Assembly: GCF_019443965.1 (NCBI RefSeq)
Contig: NZ_CP040814.1
Location: 1,302,001 to 1,366,000, forward strand
Reading direction: 5' to 3'
Source of the DNA: Salinibacterium sp. M195
GTDB taxonomy: Bacteria; Actinomycetota; Actinomycetes; Actinomycetales; Microbacteriaceae
Length of the DNA: 64,000 nucleotides
The position numbers and the translations under genes are program-made. Positions 1-9,298 of the stretch are shown here, piece by piece; position 1 is the stretch's first letter, and each line of letters starts with the position of its first letter. Under the pieces are notes generated by a model. The model did not search any database. It was not told where the DNA came from and saw nothing but the letters and a program-made list of their open reading frames with translations.

Positions 1-1949
1 AGTTCATCGAGCGCAATTTGTGCTTCACCGGTAGCGAGCCGAATCTGTGCTCGAGTCCACACAACGAACGCCCAATGCTCAAGGCGGTTTAGTCGAAGGC
101 TGAGGACCGAGATCGTGGAAAGCGCCTCATCGTGATTGCCAGACTCAAGCGCGCCGAGAGCTGTCGCAATATGCCAGCCAGTGGCGGGCACGCTGGTGCG
201 CCATCCCAGTCGATCAACGTGAGTTATCTCTCCGAGATGGCTTTCGGCCTCAACCATGTGTCCCGTAAAGGCTGCGATATACGCGAGAAGGCTCTCACGG
301 TGCTGTGACCGGCCTTCATGATCATCCGAGGACATGAGGTGCGCGACGGCTGTCGCGCGGTGCCAGCGACCAAGAAGGACGTTGGTGATCACGATCTGAA
401 TCAGGCCAGCGCCGATCGCGTGATTCGTTCGCGCAAAACCGCCAGACATAACCGCCTCGACGTGAGAAACGAAAGTGTCGCCTTCGTCGGCAGCTTCCTC
501 ATAGCGACGAGCTGCACGAAATCCGGCAAAACGTGCAAGTGAAAGAAGGAGAACCTGCGTGGAGTTCGGCGGAATGGCGCGCGAATCAATGTCGTCAATT
601 CCGAGCGTGACCAGTTGTCTGAGCCGGGCAGAGGGCATCCGCTCGCGTTCACTCATCACGATCGCGAGAGAAATCGCCGCAGTACCGTGTCGTTTGAGAA
701 TGTCGATCGGAAGCGAGCTGAGCAGCGCATGCAGCTCGTCTTGCTGATAGTTAATAAGTTCAGAAAAATGTTGGGCGACTGTCGGCCAGATCCGTTCGTG
801 TTCGCCCGCACCGATGTACAGCTTCAGCGCTTCGAGTCCGTTTCCCGCCCCGCTGAGAGCGTCAGCGCTTGTCAGGCGCGCTCGCTGAACATCATGGGCG
901 CTGAGAGTCCGCTCAGCATGCCGCCGAAGTGCTTCGGCGACAAGCGGATGAAACCGGAACGCTAGTTCGGTCTCGGTCAGGCGAAACTCGCCCAAGCCCT
1001 CGTTAGCGAAACTGGTCAGGAGCAGCTGGACATCGTCGTGGCCCCGTCCGCTGAGAGAGTGGGCTAACGCGACGGTCGACTCTGGCGGGAGGGCGACAAT
1101 GGCAGCAAACAAAAGATCGTTGTCGTCAGCGAAAGCGGGCAGTAGCGTGTGGGCAATATGGTCAGCCAGCTGTCGGCTGAGGTCCTGAGCTTGAGCGACA
1201 GACGCTGAGACGGTGTGTGGGCGCTGAGTGAGGAGCGTAACGGCGATGCGGGTGGCCAGTGGATGACCGTTGGTCGCCGCGAAGACAACTGCGGCATGTT
1301 CAGTCGAGAATCTCGTTGTCGAGGCAAGCAACTCGCGAGTTTCCCGTTCGGTGAACGCCAAGTCGTTTTCGGTAATGACAAGCGAGTTGACGCGGGCACC
1401 AACATCCGCTGACTCGAAGCTGCCTGTGCGACGGGTGGTAACGATGACCGTGAGCCAGCGACTTTGTTTGAGGAGCCACACAACATCGTTGGCGTTTGAG
1501 TCGTCCACGAGGTGGAAGTCGTCGAGAATGAGGCGCGTGGGAACGCGGTCATGTTCAAGCTGAGCTAATACCAATCCTGGCACGTCATCAAGGTCGGCGT
1601 AGCCCAAAATAAACCCCGAGAGGGGGCTTTCGGGGGTGACCGTACCGATCGCTTGAAGTGCGCCGACGATGCGACGCCAAAAACTAGCACGAGACCGTGT
1701 GCCGTCATCAAGCGAAACCCAAAGGTCGTGGTGAGGAACGTCGGCGTGTGCGGCACGTTCTCGCAACCACGACGCGATGAGTCCGGATTTTCCTGAGCCG
1801 CCCGCTCCTCGCACGACGACTAGAGGCACATCATGGGTCGCGTCGAGCCGGGAACTCAACCGCGAACGCGCAACGAATCCATGGGGGATCAGAGGTACTC
1901 CGCTGTCGCCGGCGCGGACAGCGGGGGACTCTCGTGCAACTGAAACCAC
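1..1949 (-). CDS. MalT/LuxR (LAL)-type ATP-binding transcriptional regulator, C-terminus off the left edge
   Basis: This frame is open from a GTG at 1949 to the left edge, about 649 codons with no stop; an in-frame TAG lies five codons upstream. Residues 48-55 form a Walker A motif (GAGGSGKS). Near residue 140 there is a Walker B-like stretch (LILDDFHLVDD), followed by long helical, TPR-like sequence. This order is typical of STAND-class MalT/LAL regulators, which usually end in a LuxR-type helix-turn-helix; that end would lie beyond the window. An AGGA sits 10 bases before the GTG. The ligand and targets are unknown. The ATPase-regulator class is well supported, but the DNA-binding end is inferred from the family. 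Confidence 0.75.
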   Translation of the reverse strand, partial: MVSVARESPAVRAGDSGVPLIPHGFVARSRLSSRLDATHDVPLVVVRGAGGSGKSGLIASWLRERAAHADVPHHDLWVSLDDGTRSRASFWRRIVGALQAIGTVTPESPLSGFILGYADLDDVPGLVLAQLEHDRVPTRLILDDFHLVDDSNANDVVWLLKQSRWLTVIVTTRRTGSFESADVGARVNSLVITENDLAFTERETRELLASTTRFSTEHAAVVFAATNGHPLATRIAVTLLTQRPHTVSASVAQAQDLSRQLADHIAHTLLPAFADDNDLLFAAIVALPPESTVALAHSLSGRGHDDVQLLLTSFANEGLGEFRLTETELAFRFHPLVAEALRRHAERTLSAHDVQRARLTSADALSGAGNGLEALKLYIGAGEHERIWPTVAQHFSELINYQQDELHALLSSLPIDILKRHGTAAISLAIVMSERERMPSARLRQLVTLGIDDIDSRAIPPNSTQVLLLSLARFAGFRAARRYEEAADEGDTFVSHVEAVMSGGFARTNHAIGAGLIQIVITNVLLGRWHRATAVAHLMSSDDHEGRSQHRESLLAYIAAFTGHMVEAESHLGEITHVDRLGWRTSVPATGWHIATALGALESGNHDEALSTISVLSLRLNRLEHWAFVVWTRAQIRLATGEAQIALDE

Positions 1950-1996
1950 GTTAATCCGATCCTAGGAACGCTGAGAGCGCACCCACAGTGCCATTG

Positions 1997-2021
1997 TGGC
2001 TTCGCGCGTACGACGAAGCCA
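1997..2021 (-). terminator. hairpin downstream of accA3
   Basis: TGGCTTCG (1997-2004) pairs perfectly with CGAAGCCA (2014-2021) around a 9-base loop. It lies in the 136-base gap between accA3 and the LAL regulator, about 65 bases past the accA3 stop. There is no clear U-run, so termination is only inferred. Confidence 0.3.
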
Positions 2022-2085
2022 GCGCGACACGGCACCCCGGAGGGTGAGCAGCCGGGTGAAATCGTGTTTCTCGGCCGCTTCTTCG

Positions 2086-3840
2086 CTAGTCGGCGATATT
2101 GAGAAGTAAGTGGCCAGACGAGACCGTCAAGCCGACCACGGCACTCATTGACGCAACAATGCCGTCTTTGTGGGCGACGAGTGGCTGCTCCATTTTCATG
2201 GCCTCAAGCACGAGGATGAGGTCGCCCTTGACGACCTTGTCGCCCTCGGCAACCGCAACCTTCACGATCGTCGCCTGCATCGGAGCCTTCACGGAGTCGC
2301 CGGTGATGGTGTTGACGCTGGATGCCGCGCGTCGCTTCGGAGCGGCTGACAACGCTGCGCCGGTGGATGTGCTCGGCACGAGCTTTGACGGCAGGTTCAC
2401 TTCGACTCGCTTGCCGCCAACCTCGACGACAACGTTGTGGCGGGCGACGGCGGGCGTCTCGTCAGCCAGCGATCCGGTCCAGGGCTCGATGTCGTTGTCG
2501 AAGTCCGTTTCGATCCAACGAGTGTAAATGGTGAATGGTTCGCTCGTGAAGGCAGGATCGCGAACGATCTTGCGGTGGAACGGCAGCACAGTGGGAAGAC
2601 CGGCGACTTCGAACTCGTCGAGGGCACGACGTGAACGCTCAAGAGCATCCTCGCGACTCGAACCGGTAACGATGAGCTTGGCGAGCAGCGAATCGAAAGC
2701 ACCGCTGATTTCGTCACCAGTGGTGACACCGCTATCCACGCGGATGCCGGGGCCGCCAGGCATGCGAAGAACGTGCACGGGGCCGGGCGACGGCATGAAG
2801 TTGAGGCCAGCATCCTCACCATTGATGCGGAATTCGAAGGAGTGACCGCGCGGGATGGGGTCGTCGTAGTCGAGTACTCCACCCTCAGCGATTCGGAACT
2901 GCTCGCGAACGAGGTCGATGCCGGTGACTTCTTCAGACACGGGGTGCTCAACCTGCAGGCGGGTGTTCACTTCGAGGAACGAGATCGTGCCGTCCTTGGC
3001 AACCAAGAACTCGCACGTGCCAGCACCGAGGTATCCCACCTCGCGCAGGATGGCCTTGGACGACTCGTAGAGCGCCTTGTTCTGCTCATCGCTGAGGAAT
3101 GGTGCCGGAGCTTCTTCAACAAGCTTCTGGTGGCGACGCTGCAGCGAGCAGTCGCGGGTCGAAATCACGACAACGTTGCCATGGGCATCCGCGAGGCATT
3201 GAGTTTCAACGTGGCGTGGCTGGTCAAGATACTTCTCCACGAAGCACTCACCGCGACCGAACGCGGCAACAGCTTCGCGAGTGGCAGAATCGAACAGCTC
3301 GGGGATCTCTTCGCGAGTGCGGGCGACCTTCAGGCCACGGCCGCCGCCGCCGAACGCTGCCTTGATGGCAACCGGAAGACCATGGATGTCGACAAAGTCG
3401 AGCACCTCAGCGGCGCCCGAGACGGGGTTGAGTGTTCCGGGAGCAAGCGGCGCGCCCACCTTCTCGGCGATGTGACGGGCAGAGACCTTGTCACCCAGCT
3501 TCTCAATGGCCTCAGGTGATGGGCCAATCCAGATGATGCCGGCGTCGATGACGGCGCGAGCGAACTCGGCGTTCTCGGCCAAAAAGCCATAACCGGGGTG
3601 GATTGCGTCGGCACCAGAACGACGAGCTATCGACAAAATCTTGTCGATGACGAGATACGTCTCGGCGCTCGTCGCGCCATTGAGTGCGTACGCCTCATCC
3701 GCGAGCTTAACGTGACGGGCATCTCTGTCTTGGTCTGCATAGACCGCAACCGAGCCGATGCCGCTGTCTTTAGCTGCGCGGATAACGCGAACGGCGATCT
3801 CCCCGCGGTTGGCGATGAGAACCTTCGTAATTCGAGCCAT
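2086..3840 (-). CDS. accA3: acyl-CoA carboxylase alpha subunit (biotin carboxylase plus biotin carrier domain)
   Basis: This 584-residue protein has an ATP-grasp biotin carboxylase in roughly its first 450 residues ([13 protein letters not shown] loop, [16 protein letters not shown] active-site segment). A C-terminal biotinyl carrier domain carries EAMKM, with the biotinylated lysine near residue 549. It carboxylates biotin with bicarbonate and ATP and hands the carboxyl group to a beta subunit, such as the accD5 product at 9532-11130, to make malonyl- or methylmalonyl-CoA. Length and domain order match actinobacterial AccA3. On the minus strand a TAAGCT box ends 8 bases before the ATG, suggesting a very short leader. 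It follows maf in the same direction after 78 bases. Confidence 0.95.
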   Translation of the reverse strand: MARITKVLIANRGEIAVRVIRAAKDSGIGSVAVYADQDRDARHVKLADEAYALNGATSAETYLVIDKILSIARRSGADAIHPGYGFLAENAEFARAVIDAGIIWIGPSPEAIEKLGDKVSARHIAEKVGAPLAPGTLNPVSGAAEVLDFVDIHGLPVAIKAAFGGGGRGLKVARTREEIPELFDSATREAVAAFGRGECFVEKYLDQPRHVETQCLADAHGNVVVISTRDCSLQRRHQKLVEEAPAPFLSDEQNKALYESSKAILREVGYLGAGTCEFLVAKDGTISFLEVNTRLQVEHPVSEEVTGIDLVREQFRIAEGGVLDYDDPIPRGHSFEFRINGEDAGLNFMPSPGPVHVLRMPGGPGIRVDSGVTTGDEISGAFDSLLAKLIVTGSSREDALERSRRALDEFEVAGLPTVLPFHRKIVRDPAFTSEPFTIYTRWIETDFDNDIEPWTGSLADETPAVARHNVVVEVGGKRVEVNLPSKLVPSTSTGAALSAAPKRRAASSVNTITGDSVKAPMQATIVKVAVAEGDKVVKGDLILVLEAMKMEQPLVAHKDGIVASMSAVVGLTVSSGHLLLNIAD

Positions 3841-3918
3841 AGTTACCTAGCTTAAGGGTCTTGGGGCCGAAGCCTTGATGTATTGCGCACAAAAATAAGG
3901 GACAGGCACTGTGGATGC

Positions 3919-4563
3919 CTACAGACCGGGACGCTCCAGATTCCAGAGGTCGGTCCATTCCACATCGAACTCGCGCAGAAGTTGGCGAACGAGCGAGACA
4001 GAGAGACCAACGACCGCGTGAGGATCACCCTCGATCCGTTCGATAAATGCCGCACCTAGGCTATCGATCGTGAAAGAGCCGGCGACTTTCAAAGGCTCAC
4101 CCGTCGCAACGTAGGCATCAATCTCAGCATCGCTGATGTTGGAAGCGAACGTGACACTCGCGCTTGAGACGGCGCCGGTCGCTCCTCGAACCTGTCCGCC
4201 GCGGTGGTCGATGATCCAATGACCCGAGTGCAGTACACCAGTGCGGCCGCGCTGGGCGTGCCATCGCTGTCGAGCGACGTCGGGTTCGTGAGGCTTTCCG
4301 AATAATTCGCCCGCCAATTCAAAAGCAGAATCGCCGCCCAGAATAAAGCCGTCAATGGGCTCGCCATTGACGAGGGAATCGGTGACCGCCTCAGCCTTGG
4401 CGCGGGCCAACAGCTCAACAAGTGCGGGCCCATCAAGAGGGCCGGTCGCCGCTGCAGCAACCGCATCTTCGTCTACGCCCGACGCCAAAAGCACGGGATC
4501 AACACCGGCGGCGCGCAGCGTTGCGAGCCGTGCAGGGGAGGTGGACGCAAGATAAAGGCGCAC
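3919..4563 (-). CDS. maf: Maf-like nucleoside-triphosphate pyrophosphatase
   Basis: This 214-residue protein begins with LASTSPARLATLRAAG, the Maf signature for hydrolysis of non-canonical or methylated dNTP/UTP/TTP. It contains the catalytic-aspartate region GGDSAFEL, and a later GDPHAVVGLS segment matches the family C-terminal motif. Maf proteins act in the cytoplasm as housecleaning enzymes and have been linked to septum control. The start is a GTG with AGGAG four bases upstream. Its start codon is only 20 bases from the divergent methyltransferase start at 4584, so the two promoters must overlap. Maf also sits near accD5/accA3 in mycobacteria. Confidence 0.9.
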   Translation of the reverse strand: MRLYLASTSPARLATLRAAGVDPVLLASGVDEDAVAAAATGPLDGPALVELLARAKAEAVTDSLVNGEPIDGFILGGDSAFELAGELFGKPHEPDVARQRWHAQRGRTGVLHSGHWIIDHRGGQVRGATGAVSSASVTFASNISDAEIDAYVATGEPLKVAGSFTIDSLGAAFIERIEGDPHAVVGLSVSLVRQLLREFDVEWTDLWNLERPGL

Positions 4564-4571
4564 AAGGCTCC

Positions 4572-4586
4572 TATGCTCTAGGGATG
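4572..4586 (+). promoter_or_regulatory. leaderless promoter, -10 box plus ATG of the TRAM methyltransferase gene
   Basis: A TATGCT hexamer (4572-4577) ends exactly six bases before the ATG at 4584. Transcription would then start at or next to the start codon. There is no Shine-Dalgarno sequence. The gap to the divergent maf start is only 20 bases. Confidence 0.5.
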
Positions 4587-5816
4587 GGTGAATTGCTAGG
4601 CCGAATGATCGAAGTAGACGTTACCAACATTGCGCACGGGGGTGTCAGTGTGGCGCGTCACGATGGTCGTGTCGTTTTTGTTTCCGACGCGATCCCGGGT
4701 GAACGCGTGCAAGCACGCATCACAGACGACAAAAAGAAGTCGTTCTGGCGCGCGGAAACAGTCAAGGTTGTCACGCCAAGCGAGCATCGCCAAGACCACG
4801 TCTGGTCAGCGGCCAGCGTCGACCGTGACCCAGACAACCGGGCCGGTGGTGCCGAATTTGGGCACATCGAACTGAGCCATCAGCGGGCTCTCAAGGCGCA
4901 GATCCTTGCCGAATCCCTCGAGCGCATGGCGAAGGTCACCCTCGCTCCTGTCGTCGAAGCCGTTCCAGGCGACGACGAACGAGGTGGACTTGGATGGCGC
5001 ACCCGCGTCAGCTTGCACGTCGACGAACACGGCAACGTCGGCCCGTTCGCGGCCCGCTCACACCGGGTAGTCTCGGTCGCCGACCTGCCTCTCGCCACTC
5101 CTGAGCTCTCAGCGGGAGCCCCGCTCAGCCAGAACTTCAGCGGATTTGATCGCGTCGATGTGCTCAATCCCAGCTCAGGTGGCGTTCGTCTGATCATGGG
5201 CAAGCAAAAACCCCAAGTTATTACTGAGACGGTAGGCGAGCGCGAGTTCACGCTGCTCGACTCCGGCTTCTGGCAGGTGCACCACGGTGCCGCCGAGGTG
5301 CTGACTGCCGCAGTGCAAGACGCGATCGATCCCGAGTTGTTTGATCCCGCAGCGTCCAATCTAGATCTCTATGGGGGCGTCGGCCTCTTCGCTGCTGCGG
5401 TTGGCGACAAATTTGGCCCTGCAACCAAGATCACGACGGTGGAAGCAGAATCATCCGCCACTGATCACGCCGCCAAAAATCTTTCGGAATGGTTGGGCGC
5501 TCACGCAGAAACGGGTCGTGTAGACCGCTGGCTCCGCCAATTGATCAAAGAGATTAGCGGAACGGAACGTGCACGGCTTGAGCGGGCAACGATCATTCTC
5601 GACCCGCCACGATCAGGGGCAGGTCGAGAAGTTGTTGATCTCATTGCGAAGGCAAACCCCGCCCAGGTTGTTTACGTCGCGTGTGATCCGGTGGCTTTTG
5701 CTCGGGATGTCGCATTCTTCGCCGAGCATGGCTACCAGCTCTCTCAGGTCCGTGCCTTCGATCTGTTCCCCCACACGCACCACGTCGAGGCTGTGGGAAC
5801 GTTCACGCGCAACTGA
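4584..5816 (+). CDS. TRAM-domain class I SAM-dependent RNA methyltransferase (RlmD/RumA-like, no Fe-S cysteines)
   Basis: This 410-residue protein has an N-terminal TRAM RNA-binding fold (about residues 5-65, with NIAHGGVSVARHDGRVVFV). Its C-terminal methyltransferase domain shows DLYGGVGLF as the SAM loop, LDPPRSGAG, the catalytic cysteine in VACDP (C367) and a terminal HHVE base motif. These are the hallmarks of RNA m5U methyltransferases of the RlmC/RlmD/TrmA group. The region that carries four Fe-S cysteines in RlmD has none here, and C367 is the only cysteine in the protein. An upstream in-frame start inside maf is possible, but 4584 is favoured by the TATGCT box six bases upstream. The target (23S rRNA or tRNA) is not decided. 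Confidence 0.88.
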   Translation: MGELLGRMIEVDVTNIAHGGVSVARHDGRVVFVSDAIPGERVQARITDDKKKSFWRAETVKVVTPSEHRQDHVWSAASVDRDPDNRAGGAEFGHIELSHQRALKAQILAESLERMAKVTLAPVVEAVPGDDERGGLGWRTRVSLHVDEHGNVGPFAARSHRVVSVADLPLATPELSAGAPLSQNFSGFDRVDVLNPSSGGVRLIMGKQKPQVITETVGEREFTLLDSGFWQVHHGAAEVLTAAVQDAIDPELFDPAASNLDLYGGVGLFAAAVGDKFGPATKITTVEAESSATDHAAKNLSEWLGAHAETGRVDRWLRQLIKEISGTERARLERATIILDPPRSGAGREVVDLIAKANPAQVVYVACDPVAFARDVAFFAEHGYQLSQVRAFDLFPHTHHVEAVGTFTRN

Positions 5817-5898
5817 GTGAGCGTGTTGCGCAAACTAACCTGCGTGATCGCGCTCCATCGCCACTACGATGGGGGACAGAAACTCAGGAGGACGCCCC

Positions 5899-6609
5899 AT
5901 GGCCCAGACAGAACCATCCGGGACAGCAGCGCCCAGTGAAAGCGCTCAACGCAAAATTACCGTCGCCGTGGTCGATGACCACGAATCCGTTCGACTCGGG
6001 CTCAAAGCCGCGTTCATCGATGACGGCTACGACTTTGTGATTGCAGCAGCGACAGTCAGAGAACTTGTTGACGGTCTGAATGGCCGCGAAGTAGACGTCG
6101 TCGTGCTTGACCTTTCGCTCGGCGATGGCTCGACTGTTACCGACAATGTCAAGAACGTGCAGGCCACAGGGTCAGCAGTGCTTGTGCACTCCATCGCTGA
6201 CCGCGTCGCGAGCGTTCGTGAAGCCCTTGCCGCTGGAGCTGCGGGAGTAATCCCCAAGTCGTCAGCCACCAAGACGGTGCTTGCCGCCGCAGCAACTGTT
6301 GCCCGCGGTGACGTCCTCAACAACCTTGAATGGGCGACCGCGATCGATGCCGACCGCGATTTCTCGAAGGCACAATTGGGTCGCCGCGAGCGAGAAATTC
6401 TTCACCTCTACGCTTCGGGATTGCCATTGAAGCTTGCGGCACAGCAACTGGGAATCGGTTACTCCACTGCACGGGAATATCTTGACCGCATCCGCGTCAA
6501 GTACGTCGAAGTGGGTCGCCCAGCGCCAACCAAGGTCGACCTGTTGCGTCGTGCTGTTGAAGACGGAATTCTTCCTGGACTGGATTCGGAAGGTGGCGAT
6601 GGCCGCTAG
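5899..6609 (+). CDS. NarL/LuxR-family response regulator
   Basis: This 236-residue protein has an N-terminal receiver domain with the acidic pair D26/D27, the likely phosphorylated aspartate D71 in VVLDLSLGDGS, and conserved K120. A C-terminal LuxR-type helix-turn-helix (about residues 165-225) includes LGRREREILHLYASG. The ATG at 5899 is chosen because AGGAGG lies seven bases upstream; a start 30 bases earlier lacks this. It overlaps the kinase gene by 11 bases (6599-6609), which points to translational coupling. It is the output half of a two-component system; its signal and targets cannot be read from the sequence. Confidence 0.9.
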   Translation: MAQTEPSGTAAPSESAQRKITVAVVDDHESVRLGLKAAFIDDGYDFVIAAATVRELVDGLNGREVDVVVLDLSLGDGSTVTDNVKNVQATGSAVLVHSIADRVASVREALAAGAAGVIPKSSATKTVLAAAATVARGDVLNNLEWATAIDADRDFSKAQLGRREREILHLYASGLPLKLAAQQLGIGYSTAREYLDRIRVKYVEVGRPAPTKVDLLRRAVEDGILPGLDSEGGDGR

Positions 6610-7870
6610 TTTGGCCACCGCGCGTCAGGCGCCATCGGCAAAGCAGCCGAGAAACCCGATCAGCCTCAAACAGGTTGAACGGGTTATTTCGCGTTCGGTC
6701 GCGGTGATCGGACTAGTTTTCGGTGCCCAGACCATCCCGTGGCTGTTAAGCCAGATGCACGAGGCGCGGGAATGGTGGCTGTGGGCGTTTATCCCCGCAC
6801 TCTTCGGTCTGCTCGTGCTGGTTGTCGTACTGTCGTTCGCGAACCATTGGGTTCGCAGCGTGCACGGCACGTTCGCCGTTGTCTATTTTTTGGCACTACT
6901 GAGCTGGCCGTTTACAGTGCTGCCTAATGTCGAGGTCTTTGCGGGCATCCATTGGCTGAACTATCTCCTGACCGTCGCCACGGCGATGGCAGCGATTGCG
7001 TTCACTCGAACGCTCGCAACGATTTATCTTTTCGCAGCGCCGCTGGTGTACCTCGTGGTGCGAATCTTGCCCGTCGGCGGCGATGCGCCGTGGCAACTTG
7101 CCACTCTCGAAGCGTTCTATGCGCTTATCCTGGGCAGCGCGATCATGATTATTGTGACGATGCTTCGCCAAGCGGCATCATCGGTGGATAATGCGCAAGC
7201 CACAGCGCTGCTGCGTTACGGAAACGCCGTGCGCCAGCATGCGACGGAAGTCGAGCGCGTTCAGGTGGATTCGATCGTTCACGACAGCGTTCTCACTACG
7301 CTTATCTCCGCCGCCCGCGCGTACACCCCAGAAGCGCAACGGCTAGGGGCGGTCATGGCCGGAAACGCGATCGGCCATCTGACGGAGGCCGCCGCAACCT
7401 CCCCTGATGACATTTCCACGGTGCAGGCCACCGAGCTTGCCCAGCGGGTGGTGACTTCGGCGGAGCTCTTGGCGTCGAATTTCACGTTCTCGATTCGTGG
7501 TGTTGGCGCGCGGTCGCTTCCCGCTGCAGCAGCGGAGGCAGTACATTCGGCTGCCGTTCAGGCAATGGTCAACAGCCTGCAACATGCGGGCGGTGCGAAC
7601 CTCGCTCGAAGAGTTGAAGTCCAAGGACTTGAGGGAAATGGGATTCAGGTCATCGTTGCCGACTCCGGGCGAGGGTTCGACATGGATCGGGTGCCTCAGG
7701 AGCGTTTAGGGGTGCGCGTCTCGATCGTGGAGCGCGTAGCGAATGCTGGCGGTCGTACCGCGATCGCATCTGTTCCTGGCGAAGGCACCGAGATTTGCAT
7801 CCAATGGCCTCACGGAAACATCAACGATGAAGTATTGGGCGCTGACGAGAACGACGAGGATGTCCTGTGA
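6599..7870 (+). CDS. membrane sensor histidine kinase (DesK/NarX-like)
   Basis: This 423-residue protein has about six hydrophobic segments between residues 33 and 188. They are followed by a dimerisation stretch with the candidate phospho-histidine H228 (IVHDSVLTTL) and a GHKL ATPase domain (NSLQHAGG as N box, VADSGRGFDM as G1 box). There is no large extracellular loop, so it probably senses something in the membrane. The ATG has GGAAGG five bases upstream and lies inside the end of the regulator gene. Its stop codon overlaps the GTG of the next gene. This is the cognate kinase of the regulator at 5899-6609. Confidence 0.85.
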   Translation: MAASLATARQAPSAKQPRNPISLKQVERVISRSVAVIGLVFGAQTIPWLLSQMHEAREWWLWAFIPALFGLLVLVVVLSFANHWVRSVHGTFAVVYFLALLSWPFTVLPNVEVFAGIHWLNYLLTVATAMAAIAFTRTLATIYLFAAPLVYLVVRILPVGGDAPWQLATLEAFYALILGSAIMIIVTMLRQAASSVDNAQATALLRYGNAVRQHATEVERVQVDSIVHDSVLTTLISAARAYTPEAQRLGAVMAGNAIGHLTEAAATSPDDISTVQATELAQRVVTSAELLASNFTFSIRGVGARSLPAAAAEAVHSAAVQAMVNSLQHAGGANLARRVEVQGLEGNGIQVIVADSGRGFDMDRVPQERLGVRVSIVERVANAGGRTAIASVPGEGTEICIQWPHGNINDEVLGADENDEDVL

Positions 7871-8916
7871 ACATTGGTGTCCCTCGCTATCTCATCGTCG
7901 GCATGGCGGCGCTGTTCTCGGCGTACCACATACTGTTGGCGCTCTACACGATCGATATCCCGGAGCACCCGGGGCCCATCTTTGTGGCCATGGCACTCTA
8001 TGGTGTTGCGACGATAATCAGTCTTCTGCCGTTCGGAACAGTGCGCATGCCGATTTGGATGGCCACGTTCAACTTTGCCATCGTCGTAGCGATCACCCTC
8101 CTCGTGGCCAACGAACTCGACTTCGCCCGTGAAGGTGGCACCGGCTACGCCACCTGGTACGTCGCTGCAAGTGGAACGCTACTCACCATTACGTCGACGC
8201 GCGGACGACACACTTTCGCGTGGCTGGGCATCGGATTCCTTGTCGCGCACACTTTCAGCCTTGGCCCTGTGGGTCCTGCAGGACTCTTTAGCCTCGGCAT
8301 CGTGGGTAGTGCATCATGGGTTGCGGTGTCGCATGTTCTCTCAAGCGGTCTCGCTAAGGCATCCAAAGATGCTCAGCGGTTCATCATGGCTGAGAAAGAG
8401 GCGACCGATTGGCAGGCCGCCCAAGACGCTCACGTGCATGAGCGACAGTTTCGCCTAGAGCAGACCGGCACGATGGCTCTGTCGATGCTTGAACGTATCC
8501 AGGAGACGAACGGCGCCCTCTCCGAGGAGGACCGCCGCGAGTGTCTCAACCTTGAGGGGGCGATCCGCGACGAGATTCGGGGACGAAAGCTCCTCAACGA
8601 CGCTGTGCGCGATCAGGTCATGATTGCGCGCCGCCGTGGCGCCACAGTAACTCTCCTCGATGAGGGCGGCATTGACGACCTCTCTGACGCCGATCTCGAC
8701 CGTGTGCTCAACCGCTTGGCCTTGGCGATTCAATCGACGAGTGCTGACAAGGTCATCGCCCGTACGGTTCCGGAAGGCTCGGATGTTGCCGTCACCGTTG
8801 TCGGCCTCCACAGCGTCGACGACGGCGAATCTAGCGCACTCGGTCAGGACTCGCTCGAGGAAGACGTTGTCGACATCTGGCTGGAGATTCCTCGCGTCGA
8901 CGTCACTGCCGTCTAG
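7867..8916 (+). CDS. membrane protein with a degenerate kinase-like cytosolic tail, third gene of the two-component operon
   Basis: This 349-residue protein starts with a GTG overlapping the kinase stop (GTGA). It has about six membrane segments in residues 5-165, then a soluble tail of about 180 residues, rich in charged helices (about 175-245), containing ARRRGATVTLLDEGG. The layout resembles the membrane-plus-helix half of the neighbouring kinase, but I see no H-box HD motif, no N box and no glycine-rich ATP lid. I infer a degenerate or accessory sensor partner. This assignment rests on layout and context, not on a recognised family name. Confidence 0.7.
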   Translation: MNIGVPRYLIVGMAALFSAYHILLALYTIDIPEHPGPIFVAMALYGVATIISLLPFGTVRMPIWMATFNFAIVVAITLLVANELDFAREGGTGYATWYVAASGTLLTITSTRGRHTFAWLGIGFLVAHTFSLGPVGPAGLFSLGIVGSASWVAVSHVLSSGLAKASKDAQRFIMAEKEATDWQAAQDAHVHERQFRLEQTGTMALSMLERIQETNGALSEEDRRECLNLEGAIRDEIRGRKLLNDAVRDQVMIARRRGATVTLLDEGGIDDLSDADLDRVLNRLALAIQSTSADKVIARTVPEGSDVAVTVVGLHSVDDGESSALGQDSLEEDVVDIWLEIPRVDVTAV

Positions 8917-8961
8917 GCCGTTGCGCGGGCTTCGGAGCTCCAACTGTTCCGTTAACGGCAG

Positions 8962-9047
8962 AAGAGCCGGAGTGGCTATAAGAAGCACTTCTCCGACTCT
9001 TCGCTAAAACCCGGGTCAGGACGATAACCCGAATACCGTCCTGACCC
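8962..9047. terminator. two hairpins between convergent operons
   Basis: The first imperfect hairpin (about 8962-9001) pairs AAGAGCCGGAG with CTCCGACTCTT with one mismatch. The second is perfect over 11 base pairs: GGGTCAGGACG (9013-9023) with CGTCCTGACCC (9037-9047), loop of 13 bases. They lie just past the end of the two-component operon, which converges on accE/accD5, so a bidirectional terminator is likely. Confidence 0.6.
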
Positions 9048-9298
9048 GCCCCCAAAGAATTGGCCCGCTTACCCTAGTCGGCCAACCTTTGGCGGTGTAA
9101 CTCCTGAGGAGAGACACCTAGCACTTAATATTCTGCATCAAGAACGTACGCCGCAAAGTCGGTTTTTAGGGGGACTCCCGGGGGACAATATTCGCGGATA
9201 ACTGCGGAATACCCCGTATTTTTGTGGAATTCAACGAATTCCATGCCCCGCAATTGGGGTACGAGCGAGACGCTGGGGCATCGGCTGGGGCGAAGCTG
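9048..9298. other. non-coding gap between hairpins and accE
   Basis: About 250 bases without a credible gene on either strand. The only structure I see is the short palindrome at 9225-9243. No promoter is expected here because the flanking genes converge. Confidence 0.5.
9225..9243. repeat. perfect inverted repeat downstream of accE
   Basis: TGGAATTC (9225-9232) and GAATTCCA (9236-9243) are exact reverse complements around a 3-base spacer. It lies about 56 bases beyond the accE stop. No U-run follows it on either strand, so a classic terminator is doubtful; its role is unknown. Confidence 0.45.

Noticed and set aside
1..1756. Several short minus-strand frames at 401-652, 1064-1558 and 1565-1756
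   Set aside because: They are in other frames of the single long frame that runs from 1949 to the left edge and carries a Walker A motif.
2773..3519. Open frame of 248 codons on the plus strand
   Set aside because: It is antisense to the biotin carboxylase domain of accA3, whose motifs are intact.
9226..9242. GGAATTC/GAATTCC palindrome as a terminator of accE
   Set aside because: On the minus strand an A-run, not a U-run, follows the hairpin; listed only as a repeat.
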